Assembly: GCA_027596195.1 (NCBI GenBank)
Contig: JADGJG010000022.1
Coordinates: 21,128-85,127, forward strand
Reading direction: 5' to 3'
From: Podochytrium sp. JEL0797
Lineage: Eukaryota; Chytridiomycota; Chytridiomycetes; Chytridiales; Chytriomycetaceae
Length of the DNA stretch: 64,000 nucleotides
The notes below the pieces were generated by a model. It had not been told where the DNA came from and did not search any database. It saw only the letters and a list, made by a program, of their open reading frames with translations. Below are positions 55,261-64,000 of this stretch, in pieces; the first letter of the stretch is position 1; each line of letters begins with the position of its first letter. Both the position numbers and the translations under genes were made by a program.

Positions 55261-58200
55261 TCATCGCTTCTTCTTATCCTTGATCAGATTGTTGAACACA
55301 TTCTCAACCCTCACCAAACCCGCAGTTCCTCCCGACGCGAGCCACTTGACGCTTCCAAAATTGGTGTTGTATTTGACCTGATCGAAAAAACTCATAAACA
55401 TTCGCAAATTCAGTGAGCGCGCGTGAATTTACCTTTTGGATGCTAATCTCGGGAGAAAACAGAAGCGTAGGGGATTCACCCTTTTTCACAATATCCCCGA
55501 CACGCTACAAAAAATAATCAGACAAGTTAAAAAAAAACGCATTCGCAAACGCCAAGGGGGATCGAGTGAAATTTTTTTTCTTTTACCTCATCCGGCGTGT
55601 CTTCCACAAACGTAAACACATGCGTCTCTTCATCGTACCCCAACTGATAACAATTGCTTTGCGCCGGTTTGTACGATTTCGTCATGGTGCGGTTGAGGTT
55701 TGAAATCTTGCAACACCCGTCCGCACCGGCGGTGGCCACGTAGGGAAAGTAGGGCGACACTTCCACATCCTTTGTTTTTTGAGAAAATCATAACACAATC
55801 AGAATCGAAAGACGTTGAAAACTTGGGGCGGGGGGGGGGTATTTTTTTTACCCAAATACACGACATGTGTCCCGCCACACCAATCGATTTGAACTGTGAA
55901 TCGCCCTCACTCCCTGTCGGGAGCAACCGGTCTGACTTCTTGGCAATCGGTTCGTCTTCACCACCACATGGGCGGAAATAGCGCACCGTTTGGTCCGTGT
56001 CAACAGCCAGGAACGCGTTGAGGTGTGGGATTTGGCACATGGCTTGCATGATTCCTGGTTGTTTATTTTTGGTTGGGGCAACAAGAAAGTGTTTAGAGTT
56101 TCGCCCTCATGATAAAAAAAGTAAATATCAAATCACCTCGAATTTTGTACAACTGCATCGGATTAAACGCATCCCTCACATCGACCAACAGCATTTGCCC
56201 ATCATACCCAGCACTCATCACCTGAGTCGCCAATCCTTCGTCCTCGCTCCCCGTGAGCTTCGTATCGTTCCAATAAATCTTGCTCACAGCCGTGTTGTGT
56301 GCGGGGAAGCATAGAGTCGGATCGGAGGAGGCCGTGGACTCGCCGGTGGAGGTTTCGGAAGCAGTCTTTTCGTGGTTTTGGAGGACGGAACGCACGTCCC
56401 AGAGGGCAATGTTGCCGTTCGAGCAGCCGGTCGCGAGAAAGTTGGGACCGCCCCACGAAATTTTCCAGAGGAGTGTGTCGGGGAGGGAGAAGGTGTGAAG
56501 AAAGTGGTCGTGTTTGACTGTGAAGCAAAAAAAAAGGGTTGGGGAGTTTGTCAAAAAACGCGAGCAAAAGGAGAATCAAGGGAAATCATACCAAACAAGG
56601 GTTCATCCAACGGACGATTCAATGCAGCCTTCAACGCGCTCGGGTGGGGCACGTTCAAAATGCGACAAGTCCCGTCACCAAACGAAACCGCCAACAGGCC
56701 GAGTCGTGCGACATGTCCGTTTCCAACCGACCCGTCGCGTTCCTAAAAACAATCGCGTCAGCAAAAACACACAACTTTTGAAAACCCAACAAGAAAAACT
56801 CACCGCCTCCCGAAAATCATCCACCTCCTCAAAATACGTCGCACCCCCCCACTCCAACGTATACACCGCCCCACACTCCACCAACAAACACATCTCCAGC
56901 ACCGGAACACCCCCACCCGCATCCCCATCCTCATCATTCGTATCCACCCTCCAAATCTGCACGCAATTCTTCAACTCACGGTCCTGCTTCTCACCCAAAA
57001 ACTGATGACTCTCGGCATTCAAACGGTACCCCGCGACAGCGAGGTACTGACACTCTGCGTCTTCGAGTTTGGCCCAATCGAGAGCCCATACGGACCCGCC
57101 CGTGTTGAGGACGAATTTCGTGCGGTCAAGGTCGCCGCGGAGACACCGCGTGGCTGTGAAGAGGGGGAGGGTGGTTTGTGTGACATCGTCTTTGGTGTGG
57201 TGAGAGTAATTGGCGACCGTGCGCGACGCGTGCGGGGAGACGTAATCGACCGCTTCGAGTTGCGTCACGGGTGTGAATGCGGACACGTGTGGGCGGAGGG
57301 AAGGGAAGGTGGGGGTGGAGATGGTGTGAGGGGGTTGGTCTTGGTTGAGGAAGCCAAAGTGGGGGTTGATTTCGAGGTGCGGGTATTTGCGGTAGGTGCT
57401 CGAGAGCGCGCCTTCGCGTTTTTGGCTCAGGCCAGAGGTTTGAGGGGCGCGTTTTCGTTTCGGGGCTGGGGTTCCGTCTGTGTCGGTGGCTTTGCGTTTA
57501 GGGGTGCGTTTGGCGGGGGTCTTTTTGGCGGGGGTTGCGTCGGAGTTCAAGTCGGCGGATTCTTCGGTGGCTGGTTTCTTTTTGGGAGCGCGTTTGGCGG
57601 GGGTCTTTTTGGGAGTGGGGTCAGAGGGAGTTGCGTCGTCGTTCGGGCCGGCGGGTTCTTCGGTGGCTGGTTTCTTTTTGGGGGCGCGTTTGGCGGGGGT
57701 CTTTTTGACAGCGGAGCCGGAGGGGGTTGCGTCACCAGATTCGTCGGTCGGTGGTTTTTTTTTGTGGTGAGAGCGTTTGGCGGGGGTCTTCTTGACGGGG
57801 GCTTCGGAATCCACGGGCGTCGCGTCAGTCGAACCAGCACCGCCTTCCTCCGTGCTCGCGGCCTCTCCAACCACGGATTTCGGTTCGGCTGGCGTCTTTC
57901 CGACTGTCGCAGATGCATCCTTCGGCTCTTCCACAACGGCTGGAGTCGAAGCACTGCCACCCTCCCGCTCGACAACAACAGCCGGAGTCGAAGCAATGCT
58001 ACCGCTCTCGCCAGCTTCAACACCCACCACCACCGGAACAACTCTACTCGGCCCACCCTCTCCCGCGTCCTCCACAACTGCCTTCGCTTTGGGACCGCGT
58101 TTAGCCGGCGTCTTCTTTGCGGATGCCGCTGGAGTCACCACCGCCGATTCCGAATCCACATGCATCGCGTCACTCCCTCCACCCTCCGCCTCCACAACAA

Positions 58201-59902
58201 CAGCTGGAGTCGAAACACTACCACCAGCCTCACCAACTTCAACACCGACCACCGCCGGATTCGACGCAATGTCACCACTCTCGCCAGGTTCAACACCCAC
58301 CACTGCGGAAACAACGCCACTTGGTCCACCCTCTCCTTCTTCCTCAACGACTGCCTTCTTTCTAGGACGACCGCGTTTGGCCGGAGTCTTCTTGGCGGGT
58401 GCCGCTGGAGTAGTCACCACCGATTCCGAATCCACCTGCATCGCGTCACTTCCTTCACCCTCCGCCTCGAAAACAACAGCCTTCTTCTTGTACGAACGCT
58501 TTGCCGGTGTCTTTTTGACGGACTCTGCCGGGGTTTCGGACGGTTCTCCATCGACGGGGATCGCCGCACTCTCTCCATCACCATCGATTGAATCCGCAAT
58601 AACAGCATCCGCGACGACTGCATTCTTTCTCGGAGCGCGTTTCGCAGGCGTCTTCTTTGCAGGAGCAGGCGTGTCGACCGGTTCCGCATCAATCGCCATC
58701 GCATCGCCTTCCGCGGCCACCTCGTCACTCACAACAGCCGCCTTCTTTCTCGGAGCACGCTTCGCAGGGGGTTTCTTGGCGGGAGCAGAGGGAGTCTCGG
58801 CAGCAGACGGTTCGGAATCAGCGACGGGTATTGCATCGTTCGAGGCATCGACTACGTCAATCACAGTCTTTTTGGAAGCGGCGGCGCGTCTGGCGGGAGT
58901 AGTCCTTCTGGCTGGAGTGTCGATGGGCTCGTCGTTGGCATTCGCGTCGACGGCAACGTCGGCATCAACTTTCTTTCGTTGTGCACGCAGGTTCCTCGTT
59001 GGCGGCGAGGTTTCTTCGGACGCGTCTTCGTCGTTTCGATTCTTGGTGACGTCGGATTCCTCCAAAGGCACTTCGGGCTTCTTCGTGCCGCGCTTCACAG
59101 GCGACCTTGTCTCTGCACTCTCGCCAGCACCCTCCACTTCCACAATCGCATCCGCTTCCACACTCACGTCCACAGCATGCCTCGCCGGCGACTTTCTCGT
59201 AGGCTCTGACACCTCCTCGGCACCAGTCACGTCGGATGTACCTCGCGCACTGCGGCCACGGCGGGTAGGTGAAGTATTCGCGGTGGGAGACGTGTTGATC
59301 AGAGGGGATTCCTCGATACTCGCTGAGTTCGCGCGTTTCGAAGGCGACCTTGTCTCCTTCCCAACACCCTCTTCCACTTCGACACTCGGATCTGCTTCGA
59401 CACTCGCATCCACTCCCACGGCGCGCCTCGCTGGCGACCTTCTCGTCGCAACCGGTGTGGGCTCCGACTCCCCTTCGCCACCAATCACGTTCGTTGCAAC
59501 AGCTGTTGACACAGCCACCTCGTCCACTTCTGATGCACCACGCTCACTGCGTCCACGTCTGGCAGGCGAAGTCTTTTCGTCTTGGCTCACTGCGGGAGAA
59601 ATCTGTTCACGAGAGGATTCCTCTTCGCTCGCAACCTTCGCGCGCTTCGCAGGCGACTTTCGAGGCGAGTTGCGCGGCTCAATCGCTGGCTCTGCGACTG
59701 AGGAATCCTTCGTCGGGCTTCGCGGTGGATTATTCGCACGCGGGGATTTTGACGGCGATTTGGAGGGCGACTTGTCTTTGACCGAGTGGGATTCGAAGGA
59801 GCGATTTGTGCGTGGACTCGAACGGGGTGGTGGAATCTCAGCGGGAGTCTCTTCGGAGTCGAGTTGCTTTGTGGAGTTGTTGCCCATCTGCGAAAGTGTC
59901 AT
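55261..59902 (-). CDS. TFC6: TFIIIC WD40 subunit (TFC6/GTF3C2-like) with long Lys/Pro/Ala-rich repeat region
   Basis: First exon starts at ATG 59902 ([13 protein letters not shown]) or 59887. About 750 residues are low-complexity basic/acidic sequence with at least nine units of KKTPAKR plus KKK or RKKA (for example [17 protein letters not shown]), like histone H1 tails or AT-hooks. The WD40 region follows: [21 protein letters not shown]-type segment [38 protein letters not shown] and [13 protein letters not shown]. Later exons carry [80 protein letters not shown] and [20 protein letters not shown], ending KDKKKR at 55261. TFIIIC binds the B box of tRNA promoters. GTF3C2 homology is from the WD40 segment; the repeat region is unusual. 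Confidence 0.8.
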
Positions 59903-59922
59903 CAACAAAAAAACATAAAAAG
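59888..59922. promoter_or_regulatory. Very short head-to-head spacer between TFC6 and HEM12
   Basis: Start codons are only about 20 bp (59902 against 59923) or 35 bp (59887 against 59923) apart. The core promoters must overlap each other's coding or 5' UTR sequence. No TATA box is visible. Confidence 0.6.
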
Positions 59923-61567
59923 ATGAGCGACATCCTGCGCAACGCAGACTTTCCTCCCCTCCAAAACGACCTCATTCTCCGCGCGGCAAAAGGAGAAAAG
60001 ATTGAACGCACTCCAGTCTGGATCATGAGACAGGCAGGGCGTTACTTGCCAGGTTAACTGCGAGTGCTGTTCGCTTCGAGTTTTAATCTTCTCCTTTTCT
60101 TCTTCAGAGTTCAGAGAAGCACGCAAGCGAAACGACTTCTTCACCATCTGCAGGAACCCCGAGCTTGCCTGCGAAGTGACCCTGCAGCCCATCGACCGCT
60201 TCGACGGCCTCCTCGACGCATCCATCATCTTTTCTGACATTCTCGTTGTTCCGCAGGCCATGGGAATGGTGCGTGAATGAATCCCTCGGTTGACTTCCGC
60301 TTGGAAATCAGTGCATCCTCTTCCGGCACATGGCCGAGCGCATGAAATTTTTCTGTTCGCGGGATCGGGGGAATGGGAGACACGAACCCCAGGTGCATTG
60401 CAAGATCCGGATGAGCGAAGCGAACAAGGCATGAACTACACAAATGAGCAAGCTTCACTTTGCACAACGAGCATACGAAAGTGCTTTGAGTCTTGCAAAA
60501 ACGCGAACATTCGCCAAATACCACACACCTTCTCAACCCCCCCAACCATCACTACCCCAAACAGGAAGTCCAAATGCTCGAAAAAGTCGGCCCCCACTTC
60601 CCGAACCCTCTCAAAACCCCCGAAGACCTCAAACTCCTCGTCAAAAACCCCGACATTCAAGAAACCCTCGGATACGTCATGGAAGCCATCACACTCACCC
60701 GCACGCGTCTCGAGGGCCGTGTCCCCCTGATTGGATTCACGGGGGCCCCCTGGACACTCATGGCGTACATGATTGAAGGTGGTGGGAGTAAGACGTATAG
60801 TAAGGCCAAGACGTGGTTGTACAAGTACCCTGAAGCGAGTAAAGAGTTGTTGGGGTGGTTGGTGGACACGTGTGTCAATTATTTGGTTGCGCAGGTGAAG
60901 GCTGGGGCGCAGATGTTGCAGGTGTTTGATTCGAATGCCGGGGAATTGGCTCCCGCCGAGTTTAACGAGTTTGTGTTGCCTGGGTTGTTGGAGATTGCGA
61001 CGCGGGTCAAGAAGGAGTTGAAGGAATTGGACTTGGAGGTAAAAAAACCCTTCCATGTTGCCAACAACACGTCTCTGATCTTCTTCTTCAGGCCCCCATC
61101 GTCATTTTCGCCCGCAACGCCCACTACGCCCTCGACCCCCTCTCCAAATCCGACTACGACGTGATCCAAGCCGACTTCACGCTTTCCCCCGAAGTAGTGC
61201 GCAAACAGACCAAAAAGAAGGTGGTCCAAGGAAACGCGGACCCTTCGTTGCTCTACGCGCCCGTTGAAAAAATCAAGAGCGCCGTGGAAACGATGCTCGA
61301 TGGGTTTGGAACGGGGCAAGGATACATTGCGAATTTGGGACATGGAATGTATCCGGATCATGATCCGGAGCATTTGAAGGCGTATTTGACGGCGATTGTG
61401 CGTTTTTTTTATTTGCGAGGCTGTTGGAGGTTTGCTGATTGTTTTTTGTTTTTTGGTTACAGAAAGAGTATTCGACGCTCAAGAACGCGCCTGCTTCCAA
61501 GAAGCGCAAGGGGAAGGCTGGGGAGGCAAACGGGGCAGACGCGAAAGCTCCCAAAGCCAAGAAGTGA
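59923..61567 (+). CDS. HEM12: Uroporphyrinogen decarboxylase
   Basis: Removes four carboxyl groups from uroporphyrinogen III in haem synthesis, in the cytosol. ATG 59923 begins [40 protein letters not shown] (with an intron after YLP and the active-site Arg pair), [13 protein letters not shown] (catalytic Asp), [20 protein letters not shown], and [19 protein letters not shown] (catalytic-site His) are all present. [18 protein letters not shown] is the late signature. One intron, about 60270-60568, is near 300 nt, much longer than others here. A Lys/Ala-rich tail ([20 protein letters not shown]) extends beyond the normal end, looks NLS-like and is not needed for the enzyme. Otherwise complete. 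Confidence 0.95.
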
Positions 61568-61763
61568 AAGACCCTGAACTAGCTACTTAACTTTTTTTTC
61601 TCAATCCAACTTTTGAATAAACTTCAATTCATAGAGGATTTACTATAAACATAGGGAAAAAGTAAAGCTGAACCGCGTCCGCGGGGTGTGTCAATCCTTC
61701 GCTGCGTTCCAAGATTTACTCTCGACCGTCCCATTGTTTGGAGAAAAATCGTCCGATTCCACG

Positions 61764-63770
61764 ATGCCAAATCGCCCCGGAACAACCGGCCGCGTCCTCC
61801 CCTTCCCAGCTTCCCTTCTCCGCGACGACCCACGCCCAGACGCCTACATCGAACTCCACACCATCGCATCGCTACCTGACCTCGGCGAAATCCCACTCGT
61901 CCCCATTCCAAAAGACACGCGTCAAGATTCAAGCACGGTTGTTCCACAACGGGAGAATGATGTGCCGGTACAAGCGCAACAGAAACGATTGAGTTTGCTG
62001 AGTGGTGGTGCTGCTGGCGCGGGTCTCAACTCCCGAAACGCGTCGACACGGCTTAATGTGAAACCCAACAGTCGCACGACTTCCATCAATAAACTCGCTA
62101 CCACCACCACAGACCCCTCCTCCTCCACCACCATCATCGACCCACACCGCGTTTCTGAAACCTCGAAACCATGGCGAACTTCCGAACCCCAACCGCACGC
62201 AAAGTTCCCGTTCAAACTCCCCGACCTCTTCATGAACATGATTCGACGAAAACGACAACTCGAGTGGGAGGCCAAGCACCCGGAGAAACCGCATGTGAGG
62301 ATCCTGGTTGCCAATTATTCGCGGGTGGTGTACAAGAAGCCGGAGCCAGAGCCGGAAGTGGTGGAAGAGGAACCGGTGGTGGCGGGAAGGGTTTCTGTGA
62401 GTGGGAGGAAGAGGAGGTCGAGCGTTCTTGCGAGGAGTTTGAAGGGGGTGAGTTCTGGTGTTGTGAAGGTGGGGGGTGTGGAGAGGGGGTCGAAATCGAG
62501 CAAAGCTGCGCCGCCGCCTGTTGCCTCCAAGCCGGCGAATTCTGGGACCTGTATATTGATTGAGGAAGCTGATTTCTCGGCAGAGGAGAAGGCTGTTGTC
62601 CCGGCCATTCCCGCGACTGTCGATATCGTCGTCACTCCCACCAAACCTCTGGTGGTCCCACAACAGCAGCAATCAATCTCCACAAAAAGCCTCCCCGTCA
62701 TTCCCGAACCAGCCACCCCGCGTTCCCCTTCCTCCCTCCTCCCAGACCCCCGCACACCAACCACCCTTCTGACCTCCCGCCGCGCCTCTTACAACAGCCA
62801 AACAACCCCACGCTCCCCCTCCCTCCTCCCTACCCAACAAGCCCCCCTCGACTCCAACACACTCACACCCCCACCCGCCACCCCGCGCCGCCCCTCCAAA
62901 TTCGACGCTCCCTCCCGATACGCCATTCAACGCCCCTCCACCTTCTCCATCACATCTACAACCACTACAACACCAACGGGTTCCAAACGCGTACGTATCC
63001 AAGTGCCACCGAACCCAGACACGCCGCACCGCAAGCTCCAATCCGCACAACTCGACACTCTCCACGCTTTACTCGTTCATTTGGGCGAAACGAGCGTTTC
63101 CCGCGATTTACTCTCCCGCGCATTTTATATCCCCATGGAAATCTCGAAACCGGCCATCAACGTTGTGCAAGTGTTGAAAGGGTTCGGACTCACAAGGAGT
63201 GTACGGAGACGGAGGAGACGCGTCTGGGATAGTGATGACGAGGAGGCTGGGGTCGTCGAGGTACTCCCCGACGGTCGAGTGAGGAGGAAACGCGGGCCCG
63301 GGTTCTTGCCAGTGAATAAGGTGGCTGTGGTTCCCAAAACGAATGCACTTTCGGCTCGGGCTGTGTTGGAGGAAGAGGAAGGTGTGGAACCCGTGGTTCC
63401 ACGGACGGAGAGTTGGTGGACGGCGGTGGAGTATCGGGATTTGCGGAGCGGGTGGGAAGTGAGGAAGATGAGGAAGGTTCAAGACATGCTGGAGAAGGAA
63501 CAGGCGAAGCGGGTTGCGAGGGAACAGTTTTATTCGAGTGCGAAGGGGAGGGTTGTGACGCGGAGTGAGAATACGAAACATACTTATTGGAGGGAGGATG
63601 GGGAGGTGGGGGAGAGGCCGGGGTCTGTGAATTGGTTTCCGGCGGGGTCGGCGATGAGGGGGAGGAGGGCTGTGACGGAGGGTGGGGGGGTGAATGGGGG
63701 TGGGGAGAAGGGAGACGCGTCTGGGGGGAGACAGAGTGAGGTTTTGCATATTCAACGATCTTATTTTTGA
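61764..63770 (+). CDS. Large disordered hypothetical protein
   Basis: Single exon; the frame is open from 61686 but only through a GTG, so ATG 61764 (MPNRPGTTGRVLPFPASLLR) is preferred, giving about 668 residues. Composition is Ser/Thr/Pro/Arg-rich with Arg runs (RKRRSSVLARSLKG; RSVRRRRRRVWDSDDEE) and Pro/Ser tracts (PATPRSPSSLLPDPRTP). One ordered patch is LDTLHALLVHLGETSVSRDL, which reads like a short helical domain. A coiled-coil-like patch (EVRKMRKVQDMLEKEQAKR) follows. I do not recognise the family. There are no membrane segments. The opposite strand frames (242 and 247 residues) are composition shadows. It lies about 200 nt after HEM12 on the same strand. Confidence 0.55.
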   Translation: MPNRPGTTGRVLPFPASLLRDDPRPDAYIELHTIASLPDLGEIPLVPIPKDTRQDSSTVVPQRENDVPVQAQQKRLSLLSGGAAGAGLNSRNASTRLNVKPNSRTTSINKLATTTTDPSSSTTIIDPHRVSETSKPWRTSEPQPHAKFPFKLPDLFMNMIRRKRQLEWEAKHPEKPHVRILVANYSRVVYKKPEPEPEVVEEEPVVAGRVSVSGRKRRSSVLARSLKGVSSGVVKVGGVERGSKSSKAAPPPVASKPANSGTCILIEEADFSAEEKAVVPAIPATVDIVVTPTKPLVVPQQQQSISTKSLPVIPEPATPRSPSSLLPDPRTPTTLLTSRRASYNSQTTPRSPSLLPTQQAPLDSNTLTPPPATPRRPSKFDAPSRYAIQRPSTFSITSTTTTTPTGSKRVRIQVPPNPDTPHRKLQSAQLDTLHALLVHLGETSVSRDLLSRAFYIPMEISKPAINVVQVLKGFGLTRSVRRRRRRVWDSDDEEAGVVEVLPDGRVRRKRGPGFLPVNKVAVVPKTNALSARAVLEEEEGVEPVVPRTESWWTAVEYRDLRSGWEVRKMRKVQDMLEKEQAKRVAREQFYSSAKGRVVTRSENTKHTYWREDGEVGERPGSVNWFPAGSAMRGRRAVTEGGGVNGGGEKGDASGGRQSEVLHIQRSYF

Positions 63771-64000
63771 AGAAAAGGGACACGTTGCGTTTATTCCGGA
63801 ATAAGCAAAGCGGTTTTCGCGGGAGTCCCGCGCCAAAACTAAAGAAAAGAAAATAGAGGGGGGGGGGGCCCTTTACCGGTCCCCCCCCCCCCCGGTGGCA
63901 AGGTACGGGATTTTTTTGAGGGGAGGCGGGGTTGGGGAGTGTGGGTGTTGCAAAAGGTGGTGTAAAAAAAAATAGGTGGGATCCCGCTCAAACGTGGGCG
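63771..64000. other. Right edge: G11/C13 hairpin and low-complexity end
   Basis: G-run at 63858-63868 and C-run at 63881-63893, separated by CCCTTTACCGGT. The hairpin would be very stable. T- and A-runs follow. No gene seen. Near a window edge, an assembly or sequencing artefact is possible. Confidence 0.6.

Noticed and set aside
57005..59918. Frames of 528 and 713 residues antisense to the TFIIIC repeat region
   Set aside because: They mirror the repeated KKTPAKR-coding sequence. The products are low-complexity Gly/Phe or Ser/Thr/Ala repeats, and the minus frame continues into the WD40 domain.
60225..60545. 106-residue antisense frame with [15 protein letters not shown] in the HEM12 intron
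   Set aside because: Not called as a gene: it runs through a HEM12 exon and no start or splice support is visible. It is kept only as part of the long-intron observation.

Overview
The window is nuclear DNA of a fungus, most likely an early-diverging zoosporic (chytrid-type) lineage. Genes lie densely on both strands, separated by a few hundred bases. Most are cut by several 45-90 nt GT-AG introns. The clear housekeeping genes are fungal or opisthokont: ARG4, HEM12, mitochondrial aconitase, GID9, RPA135 and a TFIIIC WD40 subunit. The sterol isomerase is of the EBP type, not the ERG2 type usual in Dikarya. I place the lineage by inference only. I saw no tRNA, rRNA or CRISPR array.

Left part (1-24.4 kb): a partial ankyrin-MYND protein, an alpha/beta hydrolase, a GT61 glycosyltransferase, GID9, argininosuccinate lyase, a tail-anchored flavin split-barrel protein, an unknown protein, the EBP isomerase, a BTB protein, a MYND protein and a second split-barrel protein. 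Then come three tandem secreted phosphoesterase genes sharing a promoter block (twin stem-loops plus CACGTG); the first has a 17-nt deletion at a splice junction. A membrane protein, a CaM kinase-like gene, a Lunapark homologue and a small SAP30-type Sin3-binding protein follow.

Middle (25.8-35.5 kb): a 4.37-kb direct tandem duplication. Each unit carries a large STAND/NLR-like gene (disordered N-terminus, degenerate P-loop NTPase, helical repeats, basic C-terminal exon) and its divergent promoter. The right-hand promoter also serves an intact Derlin gene. In the left unit Derlin is cut off inside exon 2, so the duplication breakpoint is visible.

Right part (35.9-64 kb): aconitase; three neighbouring Ser/Thr/Pro-rich proteins with PH-like C-termini; a TPR protein with two MYND fingers; a poorly resolved hypothetical gene with a broken partial copy 2.5 kb away, the two bracketing an HNH-nuclease-like gene; RPA135; a TFIIIC WD40 subunit with a long Lys/Pro/Ala-rich repeat region, head to head with HEM12; and a disordered protein. 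The last bases hold a G11/C13 hairpin.

The genes do not form one pathway. The accessory parts are the phosphoesterase array, the STAND duplication, the PH-like trio and the HNH neighbourhood.
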